NCBI GenBank assembly: GCA_945872285.1
Contig: CAMBZR010000007.1
Coordinates: 1-64,000 of the forward strand
Direction of reading: 5' to 3'
DNA from: Bordetella parapertussis
GTDB lineage: Bacteria > Pseudomonadota > Gammaproteobacteria > Burkholderiales > Burkholderiaceae_B
DNA: 64,000 nt
The notes under the pieces were generated by a model. The model was given only the letters and a program-made list of their open reading frames with translations. It was not told where the DNA came from and did no database searches. Shown piece by piece: positions 34,462 to 44,461 of the stretch; position 1 is the stretch's first letter, and the number at the start of each line of letters is the position of its first letter. The translations under genes were made by a program, and so were the position numbers.

Positions 34462-35075
34462 TGTTTTGGCCGTGAAGCTGCGGGTTCGGTGTTGTCGGTC
34501 TTGTCTTTGGGTGCAATCTCAACATCGGTTGATTTAAACACGTCTAGTTGCTGAGTTGCATTGTTGTAGCGCATGCCGGTGCCACTCATGCGCGAACGAC
34601 CGCTGGTGGCGATTGCGGGCAGATCAGTATAGGCAAGGTCTTCTTTAATCAGCATAGTCACCGCTTCGGTACGAAAATTCAGTGGCTGGCGCTTGGTGTC
34701 ACCAAGCCTGAGTACGATCGCATCGCCTTTCATGACGATGCGATCCCCTTCGTCGTAGACCGTGGCGGTGCGCGAGGTGGCGATGGTGAGTGGATTGTCG
34801 GACTTGAGGGCAAAGGCGCGCGGCCGCACGACATCGTAGGACTTGTCGTCCGGAAAGTGCTCCATCAAATCACCTTCGAGGCGATGGATCACCACGCCGA
34901 GTTCGTTGGTACGAACCAACACAATCTGTTTGGCCCAGTTATCGCGCTCGTGGGTGAGGCGCACGGGCGGATCGATGTCGACGGCTCGTTGCGAGTACTC
35001 GGCAGCCCACCAGGTACCCATCACCAAGGAGGTCAGAATCACAAACGAGACAATGAGCGCAAAGCGTTCTTTCAT
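34458..35075 (-). CDS. lptC: LPS export protein LptC
   Basis: LptC is a single-pass inner-membrane protein that hands LPS from LptBFG to LptA. The 205-residue protein has one N-terminal helix (FALIVSFVILTSLVMGTWWA, about residues 4-23) and an OstA-like periplasmic domain (LEGDLMEHFPDDKSYDVVRP, RIVMKGDAIVLRLGD). Sequence conservation in LptC is low, so the call leans on length, topology and position between kdsC (9 bp away) and lptA (overlapping). Confidence 0.9.
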   Translation of the reverse strand: MKERFALIVSFVILTSLVMGTWWAAEYSQRAVDIDPPVRLTHERDNWAKQIVLVRTNELGVVIHRLEGDLMEHFPDDKSYDVVRPRAFALKSDNPLTIATSRTATVYDEGDRIVMKGDAIVLRLGDTKRQPLNFRTEAVTMLIKEDLAYTDLPAIATSGRSRMSGTGMRYNNATQQLDVFKSTDVEIAPKDKTDNTEPAASRPKQ

Positions 35076-35084
35076 GCGCGGCCT

Positions 35085-35684
35085 TTACTGTACCGCCCCA
35101 GAGCCAAGCAGCCCGGGTTGAAAGAACGCCCCGAGGCGGTGCTGAGCAGCCAGGAGCAGGTCGCAGCATTCGCGCGCGGCACCCTGACCGCCGCGCCGCT
35201 CTGAGACCCAGTGCGCCGCTTGCGTCAGGTAGGCGGGAGCGTCGGGAACAGACGCCGCAAACCCAGCGAGTTGCATGGCAGGCAAATCAATCAAGTCATC
35301 GCCCATAAAGCCTGCCTGCTCAAGTTTAAGGCCCTCGCGGGCGACTAACGCTTTGAGGGTGGCTCCCTTGTCGCGCACGTTTTGCATGACTGCGCCCAGG
35401 CCTAGTTCAGCTGCGCGTCGGGCGACGATCGGGCTCTCGCGGCCCGTCATAAGTGCGACTTTGATGCCGCTCACCGCCAGCATCTTTAGGCCATGGCCAT
35501 CAAGCGCGTGAAAGCGTTTGATGGTCTCGCCTTGTTCGGTGTACCAAAGTGCGCCGTCGGTGAGCACCCCGTCGACATCAAAAACCATTAGTTTGAGGCG
35601 CGCCAGCCGTTCGCGCAAAGCGGGTTCGATGCGCGCCAAAATCAAGGCCTCAGCGGGGTGGGGAAGTGTCTGAGAAGGTTTCAT
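35085..35684 (-). CDS. kdsC: 3-deoxy-D-manno-octulosonate 8-phosphate phosphatase
   Basis: KdsC dephosphorylates Kdo-8-phosphate, the last step before Kdo activation. The 199-residue HAD protein lacks a cap domain: motif I LKLMVFDVDGVLTDGALWY, FHALDGHGLKMLAVSGIKVA, motif II ALMTGRESPIVARRAAELG, and motif III AGFMGDDLIDLPAMQLAGF. GVLTDG with tetrameric-type short length is typical. It sits between kdsD and lptC in one unit. Confidence 0.96.
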   Translation of the reverse strand: MKPSQTLPHPAEALILARIEPALRERLARLKLMVFDVDGVLTDGALWYTEQGETIKRFHALDGHGLKMLAVSGIKVALMTGRESPIVARRAAELGLGAVMQNVRDKGATLKALVAREGLKLEQAGFMGDDLIDLPAMQLAGFAASVPDAPAYLTQAAHWVSERRGGQGAARECCDLLLAAQHRLGAFFQPGLLGSGAVQ

Positions 35685-35699
35685 CTTTAACCGGTCACC

Positions 35700-36707
35700 C
35701 TAGATCACTTTTGCGGCCATCAAATCGTGCATATGCAAAGCCCCGATGATTTGTCCATCGTCTTGGCTGACCAGCAAGTGGTTCAGGCGGTGTCTATCCA
35801 TCACCAACGCAGCATCGACGGCCAGCGCTTGCGCATGGATGTGACGCGGATTGATGGTCATGCCCGCGCGAACAGTGAGCAGACGGACGTCACCTTCGCG
35901 TTCAATCAGACGGCGCAAATCACCATCTGTGAACAGACCCAGCGCCCGGCCTTGGTCGTCAAGAACGATCGTCATGCCCATCCCTTTACGAGACATTTCT
36001 TCAAGCGCTTGCGACATCGTAGCGTCGGCACCCACGACTGGCAGAGCCACACCGCTGCGCATCACATCAGAGACGCGCGTTAAGAGTTTTCGCCCCAGCG
36101 CGCCACCAGGGTGCGAGCGGGCAAAGTCCGCGGGCCCAAAGCCACGAGCCTGCAGGCAAGCCACAGCGAGCGCGTCGCCCATTGCGAGAGAGGCGGTTGT
36201 GCTTGAGGTGGGTGCCAGATTCAGTGGGCAGGCTTCGAGCGTGACGCTGACATCTAAGTGGACGTCTGCCAGTCGGGCCAGTTCAGAGTCGGGATTGCCG
36301 GTCAGGGCGATGGCTTTGACGCCAAGTCGGTGCGCTGCGGGCAGAATAGAAAGAATTTCTTGGCCACTCCCTGAATACGACAGCGCCACCAAAAGGTCTT
36401 GAGGGCCAAGCATGCCAAGGTCGCCATGAACGGCTTCTGACGCGTGTAAAAAAAACGAAGGTGTGCCGGTTGAAGCAAGTGTCGAGGCAATTTTGCGGGC
36501 AATGTGCCCGGTCTTGCCCAAGCCACAGACCACTACGCGGCCTTTGCAGGCGAGCATGAGTTCGACGGCGCGCACAAAGTCTTCGCTCAGCCGTTGTTTG
36601 AGCGCTAGAATCGCCTGGGCTTCAAGTTCAAGGGTTTGACGCGCAGAAGTCAGCGTCGCCGAAAGATCAAACGTGGTGAGAGGTGGGTGCGATTCTGTGC
36701 TTGCCAT
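35700..36707 (-). CDS. kdsD: D-arabinose-5-phosphate isomerase (SIS plus CBS pair)
   Basis: KdsD converts ribulose-5-phosphate to arabinose-5-phosphate, the first step to Kdo. The 335-residue protein has an N-terminal SIS domain (GRVVVCGLGKTGHIARKIAS, FFLHASEAVHGDLGML, ALSYSGSGQEI, AIALTGNPDSELARLADVHL) and two C-terminal CBS domains (ALEEMSRKGMGMTIVLDD; RHRLNHLLVSQDDGQIIGAL). FARSHPGGALGRKLLTRV is the conserved junction. It heads the kdsD–kdsC–lptCAB unit and diverges from apt. Confidence 0.96.
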   Translation of the reverse strand: MASTESHPPLTTFDLSATLTSARQTLELEAQAILALKQRLSEDFVRAVELMLACKGRVVVCGLGKTGHIARKIASTLASTGTPSFFLHASEAVHGDLGMLGPQDLLVALSYSGSGQEILSILPAAHRLGVKAIALTGNPDSELARLADVHLDVSVTLEACPLNLAPTSSTTASLAMGDALAVACLQARGFGPADFARSHPGGALGRKLLTRVSDVMRSGVALPVVGADATMSQALEEMSRKGMGMTIVLDDQGRALGLFTDGDLRRLIEREGDVRLLTVRAGMTINPRHIHAQALAVDAALVMDRHRLNHLLVSQDDGQIIGALHMHDLMAAKVI

Positions 36708-36726
36708 AGCTTGAGTTTAAACGGTT

Positions 36727-36747
36727 CGGCGCCACGATGGGGCGCCG
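36727..36747. other. Inverted repeat in the kdsD–apt divergent region
   Basis: CGGCGCC (36727-36733) and GGCGCCG (36741-36747) form a perfect 7-bp palindrome with a 7-nt loop, 20 bp upstream of kdsD. No T-run follows. It could be a leader hairpin or protein-binding site; the function is unknown. Confidence 0.4.
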
Positions 36748-36823
36748 CTAGCGTATTCTACGGGTGCGCGCAGAGGCTGCGCGGTGTGTTTAATACCGAT
36801 TTTTACTCGCGGAGTGCCGTTTA

Positions 36824-37384
36824 ATGATTACACCCATGCCGTACCAAGACCCTATTGAACTGGTTCGTGGTCTGATTCGCACCGTGCCCGACTGGCCTAA
36901 GCCGGGTGTGCAGTTTCGCGACATTACCCCCATGCTGCTCGATCCGCGCGCGTTTCGGGTCTTAATCGATATGTTTGTTTATCGCCACATGCGCAACCGG
37001 CTTGATGTGGTTGTGGGGATCGACGCACGCGGCTTTATCTTTGGCAGTGCGCTGGCTTATGCTTTAAATGTTGGCTTTGTCCCGGTTCGTAAACAAGGCA
37101 AATTGCCCTTTAAGACGGTTGCGCAGCCTTACTCTCTTGAGTATGGTGACGCGACGGTCGAGGTGCACCAAGACGCAATTAAACCAGGTCAAAGGGTGTT
37201 GTTGGTCGACGATCTGGTGGCCACAGGGGGCACGATGCTGGCGGCGATCAAGCTGTTACAGCAGCTCGGTGGTAACGTGGCTGAGGCGGCCGCGGTGGTG
37301 AATTTGCCGGCGCTCGGGGGCTCAGCCCTGATTGCGCAGACGGGGACGCCGTTTTTGTGCGTGTGCGAATTTGAGGGTGGTTGA
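36824..37384 (+). CDS. apt: Adenine phosphoribosyltransferase
   Basis: Apt salvages adenine to AMP using PRPP. The 186-residue protein has [71 protein letters not shown] and the PRPP loop [20 protein letters not shown]. The ATG at 36824 is preferred over one at 36836 because GGAG lies about 9 bp before it. It diverges from kdsD and converges on ilvA across 56 bp. Confidence 0.96.
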   Translation: MITPMPYQDPIELVRGLIRTVPDWPKPGVQFRDITPMLLDPRAFRVLIDMFVYRHMRNRLDVVVGIDARGFIFGSALAYALNVGFVPVRKQGKLPFKTVAQPYSLEYGDATVEVHQDAIKPGQRVLLVDDLVATGGTMLAAIKLLQQLGGNVAEAAAVVNLPALGGSALIAQTGTPFLCVCEFEGG

Positions 37385-37440
37385 GCTCGGGCAACGCGCG
37401 TTGATTCAAGCTGAGTCAAACCGACGCAGTGAGGCCTAGC

Positions 37441-38949
37441 TTACAAAAACAGTTTGTAAACGGGGTTGTCGGTTTCGTTGAAATAAGGGTAACCAACCTC
37501 GTCTAAAAAGTCTTTGAAGGCTTTTTTGCTGCCGCGGGGAACTTGGATCCCGATTAAGACCTGCCCGTAGGCTGCGCCTTGATTGCGATAATGAAACAGG
37601 CTGATGTTCCAGTCGGGCTTCATCGATTGCAGAAAACGGGTGAGCGCGCCCGGACGTTCTGGAAACTCAAAACGGTACAGCAACTCGTTGTCGGCAAGTG
37701 TCGAGCGCCCGCCAACCATGTGGCGCAAATGCGTTTTTGACATTTCGTCGTGGGTCAGGTCTAGCGTTGCAAAACCATGCGCGCGAAAGTTTTTTGCGAT
37801 TCGAGCGGGCTCGGTGGCATTTGCAACTTGAATCCCTACAAAAACATGCGCGAGGTGCGCCTCTGAAATGCGGTAATTAAATTCAGTGACACTTCGGTTG
37901 CCGACCAATTCACAAAAAGCGCGAAAACTGCCGCGCTGCTCGGGCAAGGTCACGGCAAACAGTGCCTCGCGGGCTTCGCCGACTTCAGCGCGCTCGGCGA
38001 CAAAGCGCAAGCGGTCAAAATTCATATTTGCACCGCAGGCGATCGCAACCAGGGTGTTGCCTTGCAGCTTGTGTTGAGCCGCGTATTGCTTGGCGCCCGC
38101 CAGGGCCAGCGCACCCGCGGGCTCAAGAACGCTGCGGGTGTCTTGAAACACGTCTTTGATCGCGGCACAAATCGCGTCGGTATCCACGACGACAAAGTCG
38201 TCGACGTATTCGCGTACCAGACGAAAGGTTTCTACTCCGACTTGCTTGACGGCGGTGCCATCTGAAAACAAACCCACTTCGGCCAGTGTGATGCGTCTGC
38301 CGGCGCGTACGCTTTTGACCATGGCGTCTGAGTCGACGGTTTGAACCCCAATGATTTTGATTTCGGGACGCAATTGTTTGACGTAAGCGGCAATTCCGCT
38401 AATTAACCCGCCGCCGCCAATCGCAACAAAAATCGCATCGAGGCGACCCGCGCGCTGGCGCAAGATCTCCATGCCGATCGTGCCTTGCCCGGCGATCACG
38501 TCGGGATCGTCGAAAGGGTGCACGAAGCTCATACCGTGTTTTTGTTCGAGTGTCAGCGCGTGCGCGTAAGCGTCGCTAAAGCTGTCGCCTTTTAAAATCA
38601 CCGTTGCGCCAAGTGCTCGCACGGCATTGATTTTTACGTCGGGCGTGGTGGTGGGCATCACGATCGTCGCCTTGCAGCCCAGACGCTTAGCCGATAGCGC
38701 GACGCCCTGCGCATGGTTGCCCGCCGAGGCTGCGATGACCCCACGCGCGAGTGCGCTCTGGGGTAAATGCGCCATCTTGTTATAGGCGCCACGCAGCTTA
38801 AAACTAAAGACAGTTTGTGTATCTTCGCGTTTAAGTAAAAAGGTGTTGCCCAGCCGCGCCGAGAGTTGCGGTGCTATCTCAAGCGCGGTTTCAATCGCCA
38901 CGTCATACACTTTCGATGTCAAAATGCGTTTCAGATAATCTGTATTCAT
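37441..38949 (-). CDS. ilvA: Biosynthetic threonine ammonia-lyase
   Basis: IlvA deaminates threonine to 2-oxobutyrate, the entry to isoleucine synthesis. The 502-residue PLP enzyme has the lysine site in TVFSFKLRGAYNKMAHL, ASAGNHAQGVALSAKRLG, the glycine loop AIGGGGLISGIAAYVK, and VAIACGANMNFDRLRFVAER. Two C-terminal ACT-like regulatory repeats follow (PEQRGSFRAFCELVGNRSVT and PERPGALTRFLQSMKPDWNI), as in the allosteric form inhibited by isoleucine. It diverges from the YqaA-like gene. Confidence 0.97.
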   Translation of the reverse strand: MNTDYLKRILTSKVYDVAIETALEIAPQLSARLGNTFLLKREDTQTVFSFKLRGAYNKMAHLPQSALARGVIAASAGNHAQGVALSAKRLGCKATIVMPTTTPDVKINAVRALGATVILKGDSFSDAYAHALTLEQKHGMSFVHPFDDPDVIAGQGTIGMEILRQRAGRLDAIFVAIGGGGLISGIAAYVKQLRPEIKIIGVQTVDSDAMVKSVRAGRRITLAEVGLFSDGTAVKQVGVETFRLVREYVDDFVVVDTDAICAAIKDVFQDTRSVLEPAGALALAGAKQYAAQHKLQGNTLVAIACGANMNFDRLRFVAERAEVGEAREALFAVTLPEQRGSFRAFCELVGNRSVTEFNYRISEAHLAHVFVGIQVANATEPARIAKNFRAHGFATLDLTHDEMSKTHLRHMVGGRSTLADNELLYRFEFPERPGALTRFLQSMKPDWNISLFHYRNQGAAYGQVLIGIQVPRGSKKAFKDFLDEVGYPYFNETDNPVYKLFL

Positions 38950-39067
38950 GAGTCTTTTGGCTGCGCGCGATCGATGGCAAGGTTCTGTGGCGTTGTGCCA
39001 TTAACGATGGGCCACAATTATCCCACGCTAAGCGCGTTCGATTTTTTAGGAGTTCGCACTGGATTCG

Positions 39068-39607
39068 TTGCTCTCGCACTTGCTAAGTTGGCTGGCTCTG
39101 CCCTCGGTTGGTCTTGGCGCGCTCTTTGTTGTGAGTGCGCTGGCGGCGACGATTCTGCCGTTAGGCTCTGAGCCGGTTTTTGTGGCCTATTTGGCGCTTA
39201 AGCCCGAACTGTTCTGGGCCACAGTGTGGGTCGCGACCGCGGGTAATAGTCTGGGGGGCATGCTGACCTACCTGATGGGCGCCGGTGCACAGCAGGGCTA
39301 TCGTCACTGGCGCTTTAAACATCGGGTCGCGGCGCCCGCAGCGCAAGTGCTGCACCCCGAGCCCGCAGCCAATCTTGTCGGTGAGTCCGGCGGCAACGCC
39401 TCCCGCGCGTCGCTTGGTCTGGTGTGGGTGCAACGCTTTGGCGCGCCGATTCTTTTGCTCTCTTGGTTGCCCCTGATTGGCGATCCGCTTTGCGCGATGG
39501 CGGGTTGGTTACGCCTGCCGTGGCGAGCGTGTTTGTTTTTTATCGTGTTGGGTAAATTCGCCCGCTACCTCGTGCTTGCAGGGTTGTTGCAACTTTGGCT
39601 AGACTAG
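39068..39607 (+). CDS. YqaA/DedA-like membrane protein, non-ATG start
   Basis: This protein of about 179 residues has four or five hydrophobic segments. It carries the small VTT/SNARE-associated pattern of YqaA proteins: LALPSVGLGALFVVSALAAT, ILPLGSEPVFVAYLALKP, TAGNSLGGMLTYLMGAGAQ, WVQRFGAPILLLSWLPLIGD and WRACLFFIVLGKFARYLVL. No ATG or GTG is available after the upstream in-frame stop at 39047. TTG at 39068 is listed; a CTG at 39059 has AGGAG six bases before it and may be the true start. DedA relatives act in lipid-carrier or membrane homeostasis. Confidence 0.85.
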   Translation: MLSHLLSWLALPSVGLGALFVVSALAATILPLGSEPVFVAYLALKPELFWATVWVATAGNSLGGMLTYLMGAGAQQGYRHWRFKHRVAAPAAQVLHPEPAANLVGESGGNASRASLGLVWVQRFGAPILLLSWLPLIGDPLCAMAGWLRLPWRACLFFIVLGKFARYLVLAGLLQLWLD

Positions 39608-39739
39608 TGCGATGCTCGCGCGCCCGAAATAGCCTGTTAACAGCAGGGTTGTCTGCGCACTCTGCTGGGGGTATTCAAAATATCTTTGTCGCTTCGCTTA
39701 AAATAAGACATTGAGGGTAACCCTGAAGATTTTTGACCC

Positions 39740-42700
39740 ATGAACGCTCCCTTTGCCAGCCATTTGTTAAGCGTCGAACCCCAGTCTGGGTCTCAGGCTC
39801 GTTTGCGCGAAATCCCCTACAACTACACCTCGTTTTCAGACCGAGAAGTGGTCTGCCGCTTGCTCGGAGAACAAGCCTGGGCGTTGCTGTTTGATTTGCG
39901 CGGCGAACGCCGCACCGGCCGCTCTGCCCGCATGTTGTACGAGGTCTTGGGTGACATTTGGGTGGTTCGCCGCAATCCTTACCTGCAAGACGATCTGCTC
40001 GACAACCCCAAACGCCGCAAACTGCTGATCGAAGCCTTGCAACATCGCTTGGGCGAGATCGACAAACGCCGCCTTGGTGACGACCTCGGGCGCGACGATA
40101 AGGTGGCAAGTCTGCTTGACCTTGCCCGCGAAGCGGTCAAGGCGTTTGAGCAAGGGTTCGAGCAAACCGCAAAGCTGCGCCGTCAGGTACAAAAAACCTT
40201 GGGTAAGCTGACTAAGCAAGACAACATTAAGTTTGATGGCCTCTCGCGGGTGTCACACGTGACCGATGCCACGGACTGGCGGGTGGAATACCCCTTTGTG
40301 GTGCTCACCCCGGATACCGAAGACGAGATCGCGGGTTTAGTGCGGGGTTGTATTGAGCTTGGTTTAACCATTGTGCCGCGCGGGGGCGGCACCGGTTACA
40401 CGGGTGGCGCGATTCCACTGACCTGGCGCTCGGCCGTCATCAATACCGAAAAACTCGACACACTCGGGGCCGTCGAACTGCTTACGCTACCTGGCGTTGC
40501 GACTCCGGTGGCAACGGTGCGGGCAGGCGCGGGGGTGGTCACCAGGCGCGTGTCAGAAGCCGCCGAGCAGGCAGGTTTTGTCTTCGCGGTTGACCCCACC
40601 TCGGCAGATGCCTCCTGCGTGGGCGGCAACGTCGCCATGAACGCTGGCGGTAAAAAAGCTGTTTTGTGGGGGACTGCGCTCGATAATCTTGCCTGGTGGC
40701 GCATGGTTGACCCCGATGGAAACTGGCTCGACGTCACGCGTCTTGAGCACAACATGGGCAAAATCCATGAAGCTGGACGCGTGCGCTTCGAGCTGAAATG
40801 GTCTGACGGAACCGCCCCCGCCGGTGCGCACCTCTTACGCACTGAAATTTTAGACGTCGACGGCGCGGGCTTGCGTAAAGTTGGTCTGGGCAAAGATGTG
40901 ACTGACAAGTTTTTATCGGGTCTGCCGGGTGTCCAAAAAGAAGGTTGCGATGGTCTGATCACGGCGGCGCGGTGGGTGTTACACCGCATGCCCCGTCACA
41001 CCCGTACGGTCTGTCTTGAGTTTTTTGGTCAGGCGCGCGATTCGATTCCCTCGATTGTCGAAATAAAAAATTATCTCGATGGCACGGGGCGTGCGCGAGG
41101 CGCGCTTCTTGCGGGGCTTGAGCATCTTGATGAGCGGTATTTACGCGCGGTGGGGTACTCGACCAAAAGCAAGCGGGGCGTTTTGCCAAAAATGGTGTTG
41201 TTTGGCGATATCGTGGGCGAGGACGACGCGGCAGTGGCCGCCGCAACCAGCGAAGTGGTGCGGCTTGCAAATACCCGCCATGGCGAGGGGTTTATTGCGG
41301 TCAGTGCTGAAGCGCGCAAAAAATTCTGGCTCGACCGGGCCCGCACAGCGGCGATCGCGCGTCACACCAATGCGTTCAAAATAAACGAAGACGTCGTGAT
41401 TCCGCTTGGGCGAATGGGCGAATACACGGATCACATTGAGCGTATCAACATCGAGCTCTCGACGCGCAACAAACTTAAGCTGCTGGCCGCGCTAAAGGTT
41501 TTTTGCGAAGGCGTATTGCCGGTCGCCAAGCTTGACCGAAGCACCGATGAGGGAGTTTCAATCGAAGAGGCGCTCAGCGAGCGCAGCTCGCGCGCGCTTG
41601 ATTTGCTTGAGCAGGTCCGCCAGCGCTGGCAGTGGGTGCACGACAATCTCGATCTGCCCTTGCAGCAGGCCGCTCAGGTTTTCAAGCAATACGGCTTAGA
41701 GGCGTTGCTAGAGGCAACCGCTGAGCGACTGACCGCGCAACCGGCGGCGCGCTTGTTCGATCTGGTGCAAGACCGCACGCTGCGAATTTCTTGGAAAATC
41801 GAGGTCAAGCCCGAGTTGTTGGGCTTGTTTAGCGGCACCGATTTTGCGCCCGTGTTGACCGAGGTGCAGGCGATTCATGCTCGCGTGCTCAAGAGCCGTG
41901 TCTTTGTGGCGCTGCATATGCATGCGGGTGATGGCAACGTACACACCAACATCCCCGTTAACTCGGATGATTACGAGATGCTTGGCGAGGCGAACGCGGC
42001 GGTCGCGCGCATCATGCAAATCGCCCGTGACTTAGATGGCGTGATCTCGGGCGAGCACGGTATTGGGCTCACCAAGTACGAATTTCTTTCTGCGGCTGAA
42101 CTCGCTCCTTTCCAGCAGTACAAACGCAAGATCGACCCGAACGATCATTTTAATGCCGGCAAACTGATGCCTGGCGCAGACTTGCGCAACGCCTGGACAC
42201 CGAGCTTTGGCCTAATGGGGCACGAATCGCTCATCATGCAGCAAAGCGATATTGGGGCGATTAGTCATTCGATTAAAGACTGCTTGCGTTGTGGTAAGTG
42301 CAAGCCGGTGTGCGCAACCCACGTACCTCGCGCAAATCTACTGTATTCGCCGCGCGATAAGATTCTGGCGACTTCGCTCTTGATCGAAGCGTTTTTATAC
42401 GAAGAGCAAACCCGTCGTGGCATTAGCTTAAAGCACTGGGAAGAGTTCGAAGATGTGGCCGATCACTGCACCGTGTGTCACAAGTGCTACAACCCCTGCC
42501 CAGTTGATATCGATTTTGGTGAAGTGTCGATGAACATGCGCGCGCTCTTGCGTCGGATGGGACACAAGTCCTTTAATCCTGGCACGACCGCGGCGATGTT
42601 TTTCTTAAATGCCAAAGACCCTGCGACGATCAACGCCACCCGCGCAACCATGATAGGTGTCGGTTACAAAGTGCAGCGCTTTGCAAACGATTTGTTTTCA

Positions 42701-43678
42701 AAATTAGCTCGCAAACAAACGGCTGCGCCTGCGGCGACCGTTGGCAAGCCCGCCCTGCGCGAGCAGGTGGTGCACTTCATTAATAAAAAAATGCCGGGTA
42801 ATCTGCCCAAGCAAACCGCGCGTAAATTATTAGATATTGAAGACGTCGATTACGTGCCCATTATCCGGCCGCCTGAAACCTCGGCCGAAACTGAGGCCGT
42901 GTTTTATTTTCCGGGCTGCGGTTCAGAGCGTCTGTTTTCGCAAGTCGGGCTGGCCACGCAAGCCATGCTTTGGCATGCCGGGGTGCAAACCGTTTTGCCA
43001 CCTGGTTATTTGTGCTGTGGCTACCCGCAACGCGCGAACGGCATGAACGACAAAGCCGAAAAAATCATTACCGATAATCGTGTCTTGTTTCACAGAGTCG
43101 CCAATACGCTGAATTATCTTGACATTAAGACGGTCGTTGTCAGCTGCGGGACATGTTACGACCAGCTTTCAGGTTACGAGTTTGAAAAGATTTTTCCGGG
43201 TTGCCGCCTGATTGATATTCACGAATATCTGCTTGAAAAAGGGATCAAGCTTGAGGGCGTGCAGGGAACGCGTTACATGTATCACGATCCCTGCCATACC
43301 CCCATGAAGTTACAAGACCCTTTAAAGACGGTACGAGCACTGGTGGGCGACTCCGCCATTAAAACTGAACGTTGTTGTGGCGAATCGGGCACGTTGGCAG
43401 TGACGCGTCCAGATATCTCGACGCAGGTGCGGTTTCGCAAAGAGGAAGAGCTCGCTAAAAACACCACCGAGCTGCGCGCTGACGGTTTTGATGGCGACAT
43501 CAAAATGCTGACCTCGTGCCCGTCTTGTCTGCAAGGCTTATCTCGCTTTGAACAAGACACGGAAGCCCGTGCCGACTATATCGTTGTAGAGATGGCGCGT
43601 TTGATCTTGGGTGCAAACTGGCTCGAAGATTATGTCAAAAAAGCCAACGCTGGGGGCATCGAGCGCGTCTTAGTTTAG
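39740..43678 (+). CDS. Giant FAD-linked oxidase / Fe-S oxidoreductase (DUF3683 type)
   Basis: One chain of 1312 residues. An N-terminal DUF3683-like region (about 1-170) is followed by an FAD-binding PCMH domain ([40 protein letters not shown]) and an FAD-oxidase C-terminal domain ([32 protein letters not shown]). Then come two 4Fe-4S motifs ([35 protein letters not shown]) and two CCG domains (FPGCGSE to [17 protein letters not shown] to [10 protein letters not shown]). This combines D-lactate/glycolate dehydrogenase-like and GlpC-like parts, so a membrane-linked 2-hydroxyacid dehydrogenase is likely; the substrate is unknown. Confidence 0.92.
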   Translation: MNAPFASHLLSVEPQSGSQARLREIPYNYTSFSDREVVCRLLGEQAWALLFDLRGERRTGRSARMLYEVLGDIWVVRRNPYLQDDLLDNPKRRKLLIEALQHRLGEIDKRRLGDDLGRDDKVASLLDLAREAVKAFEQGFEQTAKLRRQVQKTLGKLTKQDNIKFDGLSRVSHVTDATDWRVEYPFVVLTPDTEDEIAGLVRGCIELGLTIVPRGGGTGYTGGAIPLTWRSAVINTEKLDTLGAVELLTLPGVATPVATVRAGAGVVTRRVSEAAEQAGFVFAVDPTSADASCVGGNVAMNAGGKKAVLWGTALDNLAWWRMVDPDGNWLDVTRLEHNMGKIHEAGRVRFELKWSDGTAPAGAHLLRTEILDVDGAGLRKVGLGKDVTDKFLSGLPGVQKEGCDGLITAARWVLHRMPRHTRTVCLEFFGQARDSIPSIVEIKNYLDGTGRARGALLAGLEHLDERYLRAVGYSTKSKRGVLPKMVLFGDIVGEDDAAVAAATSEVVRLANTRHGEGFIAVSAEARKKFWLDRARTAAIARHTNAFKINEDVVIPLGRMGEYTDHIERINIELSTRNKLKLLAALKVFCEGVLPVAKLDRSTDEGVSIEEALSERSSRALDLLEQVRQRWQWVHDNLDLPLQQAAQVFKQYGLEALLEATAERLTAQPAARLFDLVQDRTLRISWKIEVKPELLGLFSGTDFAPVLTEVQAIHARVLKSRVFVALHMHAGDGNVHTNIPVNSDDYEMLGEANAAVARIMQIARDLDGVISGEHGIGLTKYEFLSAAELAPFQQYKRKIDPNDHFNAGKLMPGADLRNAWTPSFGLMGHESLIMQQSDIGAISHSIKDCLRCGKCKPVCATHVPRANLLYSPRDKILATSLLIEAFLYEEQTRRGISLKHWEEFEDVADHCTVCHKCYNPCPVDIDFGEVSMNMRALLRRMGHKSFNPGTTAAMFFLNAKDPATINATRATMIGVGYKVQRFANDLFSKLARKQTAAPAATVGKPALREQVVHFINKKMPGNLPKQTARKLLDIEDVDYVPIIRPPETSAETEAVFYFPGCGSERLFSQVGLATQAMLWHAGVQTVLPPGYLCCGYPQRANGMNDKAEKIITDNRVLFHRVANTLNYLDIKTVVVSCGTCYDQLSGYEFEKIFPGCRLIDIHEYLLEKGIKLEGVQGTRYMYHDPCHTPMKLQDPLKTVRALVGDSAIKTERCCGESGTLAVTRPDISTQVRFRKEEELAKNTTELRADGFDGDIKMLTSCPSCLQGLSRFEQDTEARADYIVVEMARLILGANWLEDYVKKANAGGIERVLV

Positions 43679-43698
43679 GGTGTCTTCAAGCTTGTGGC

Positions 43699-44454
43699 TT
43701 ATACACCGACTTCAATACCAGCGTTTAGCAGCGCGTCACGAATAGCTTTTGCAAAAAGCACAGCGCCAGGCTGATCGCCGTGTATGCAGAGCGTGTCAGC
43801 CTGTACCTTGACGGTAGCGCCATCATTGGCGGTCAGTGTGCCAGTTTGCACCATTTGTAAAACCTGCTTAATCGACACATTGACATCTGTGATCATGGCA
43901 TTTGGCTTGTTGCGGGGGCTCAGCGTGCCATCGGGGGCATAGTTGCGATCGCCAAATACCTCTTGCGCAACCTGCAGGCCGACCGCTTTGGCGATCGGCA
44001 CCATGGCACTGCCTGCCAACACAAAAAATATGAGCTCACGATCGACGTCGTAGGTGGCCTGCGCTAAGGCGCGCGCCAGGCCTTCGTCTTTGACCGCCAT
44101 GTTGTAAAGCTGGCCGTGTGCTTTGACATGCCGCAGTCGCGCGCCCTGCGAGGCCGCCACGCCAGCCAGCGCGCCGATCTGAACCACCATCATGTCGTAG
44201 GCCTCTTGGTCGGTGATCGCCATATTGCGTCGGCCAAAGCCTTGCAGATCAGGCAGTCCGGGGTGCGCACCGAGCGCGACGCCATGCTTGAGCGCTGCGG
44301 CAATCGTTTTGCGCATCGTGGCGGGGTCGCCTCCGTGATAACCGCAAGCGATGTTGGCGGACGACACAAACGGCAAGATCTCTTCGTCGTTGCCGAGTTT
44401 CCAGACGCCAAAGCTCTCGCCCATGTCGCAGTTCAAGTCAATTCGTAGTGTCAT
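43699..44454 (-). CDS. pxpA: 5-oxoprolinase subunit A (LamB/YcsF family)
   Basis: PxpA acts with PxpB and PxpC to cleave 5-oxoproline (pyroglutamate) to glutamate using ATP. The 251-residue protein reads IDLNCDMGESFGVWKLGNDE, ANIACGYHGGDPATMRKTI, GVALGAHPGLPDLQGFGRR, RHVKAHGQLYNMAVKD and CIHGDQPGAVLFAKAIRDAL, all conserved. The ATG at 44454 (MTLRIDLNCD) is chosen; upstream codons in the open frame overlap pxpC. It lies 7 bp after pxpC. Confidence 0.96.
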   Translation of the reverse strand: MTLRIDLNCDMGESFGVWKLGNDEEILPFVSSANIACGYHGGDPATMRKTIAAALKHGVALGAHPGLPDLQGFGRRNMAITDQEAYDMMVVQIGALAGVAASQGARLRHVKAHGQLYNMAVKDEGLARALAQATYDVDRELIFFVLAGSAMVPIAKAVGLQVAQEVFGDRNYAPDGTLSPRNKPNAMITDVNVSIKQVLQMVQTGTLTANDGATVKVQADTLCIHGDQPGAVLFAKAIRDALLNAGIEVGV

Positions 44455-44461
44455 GATTGCC

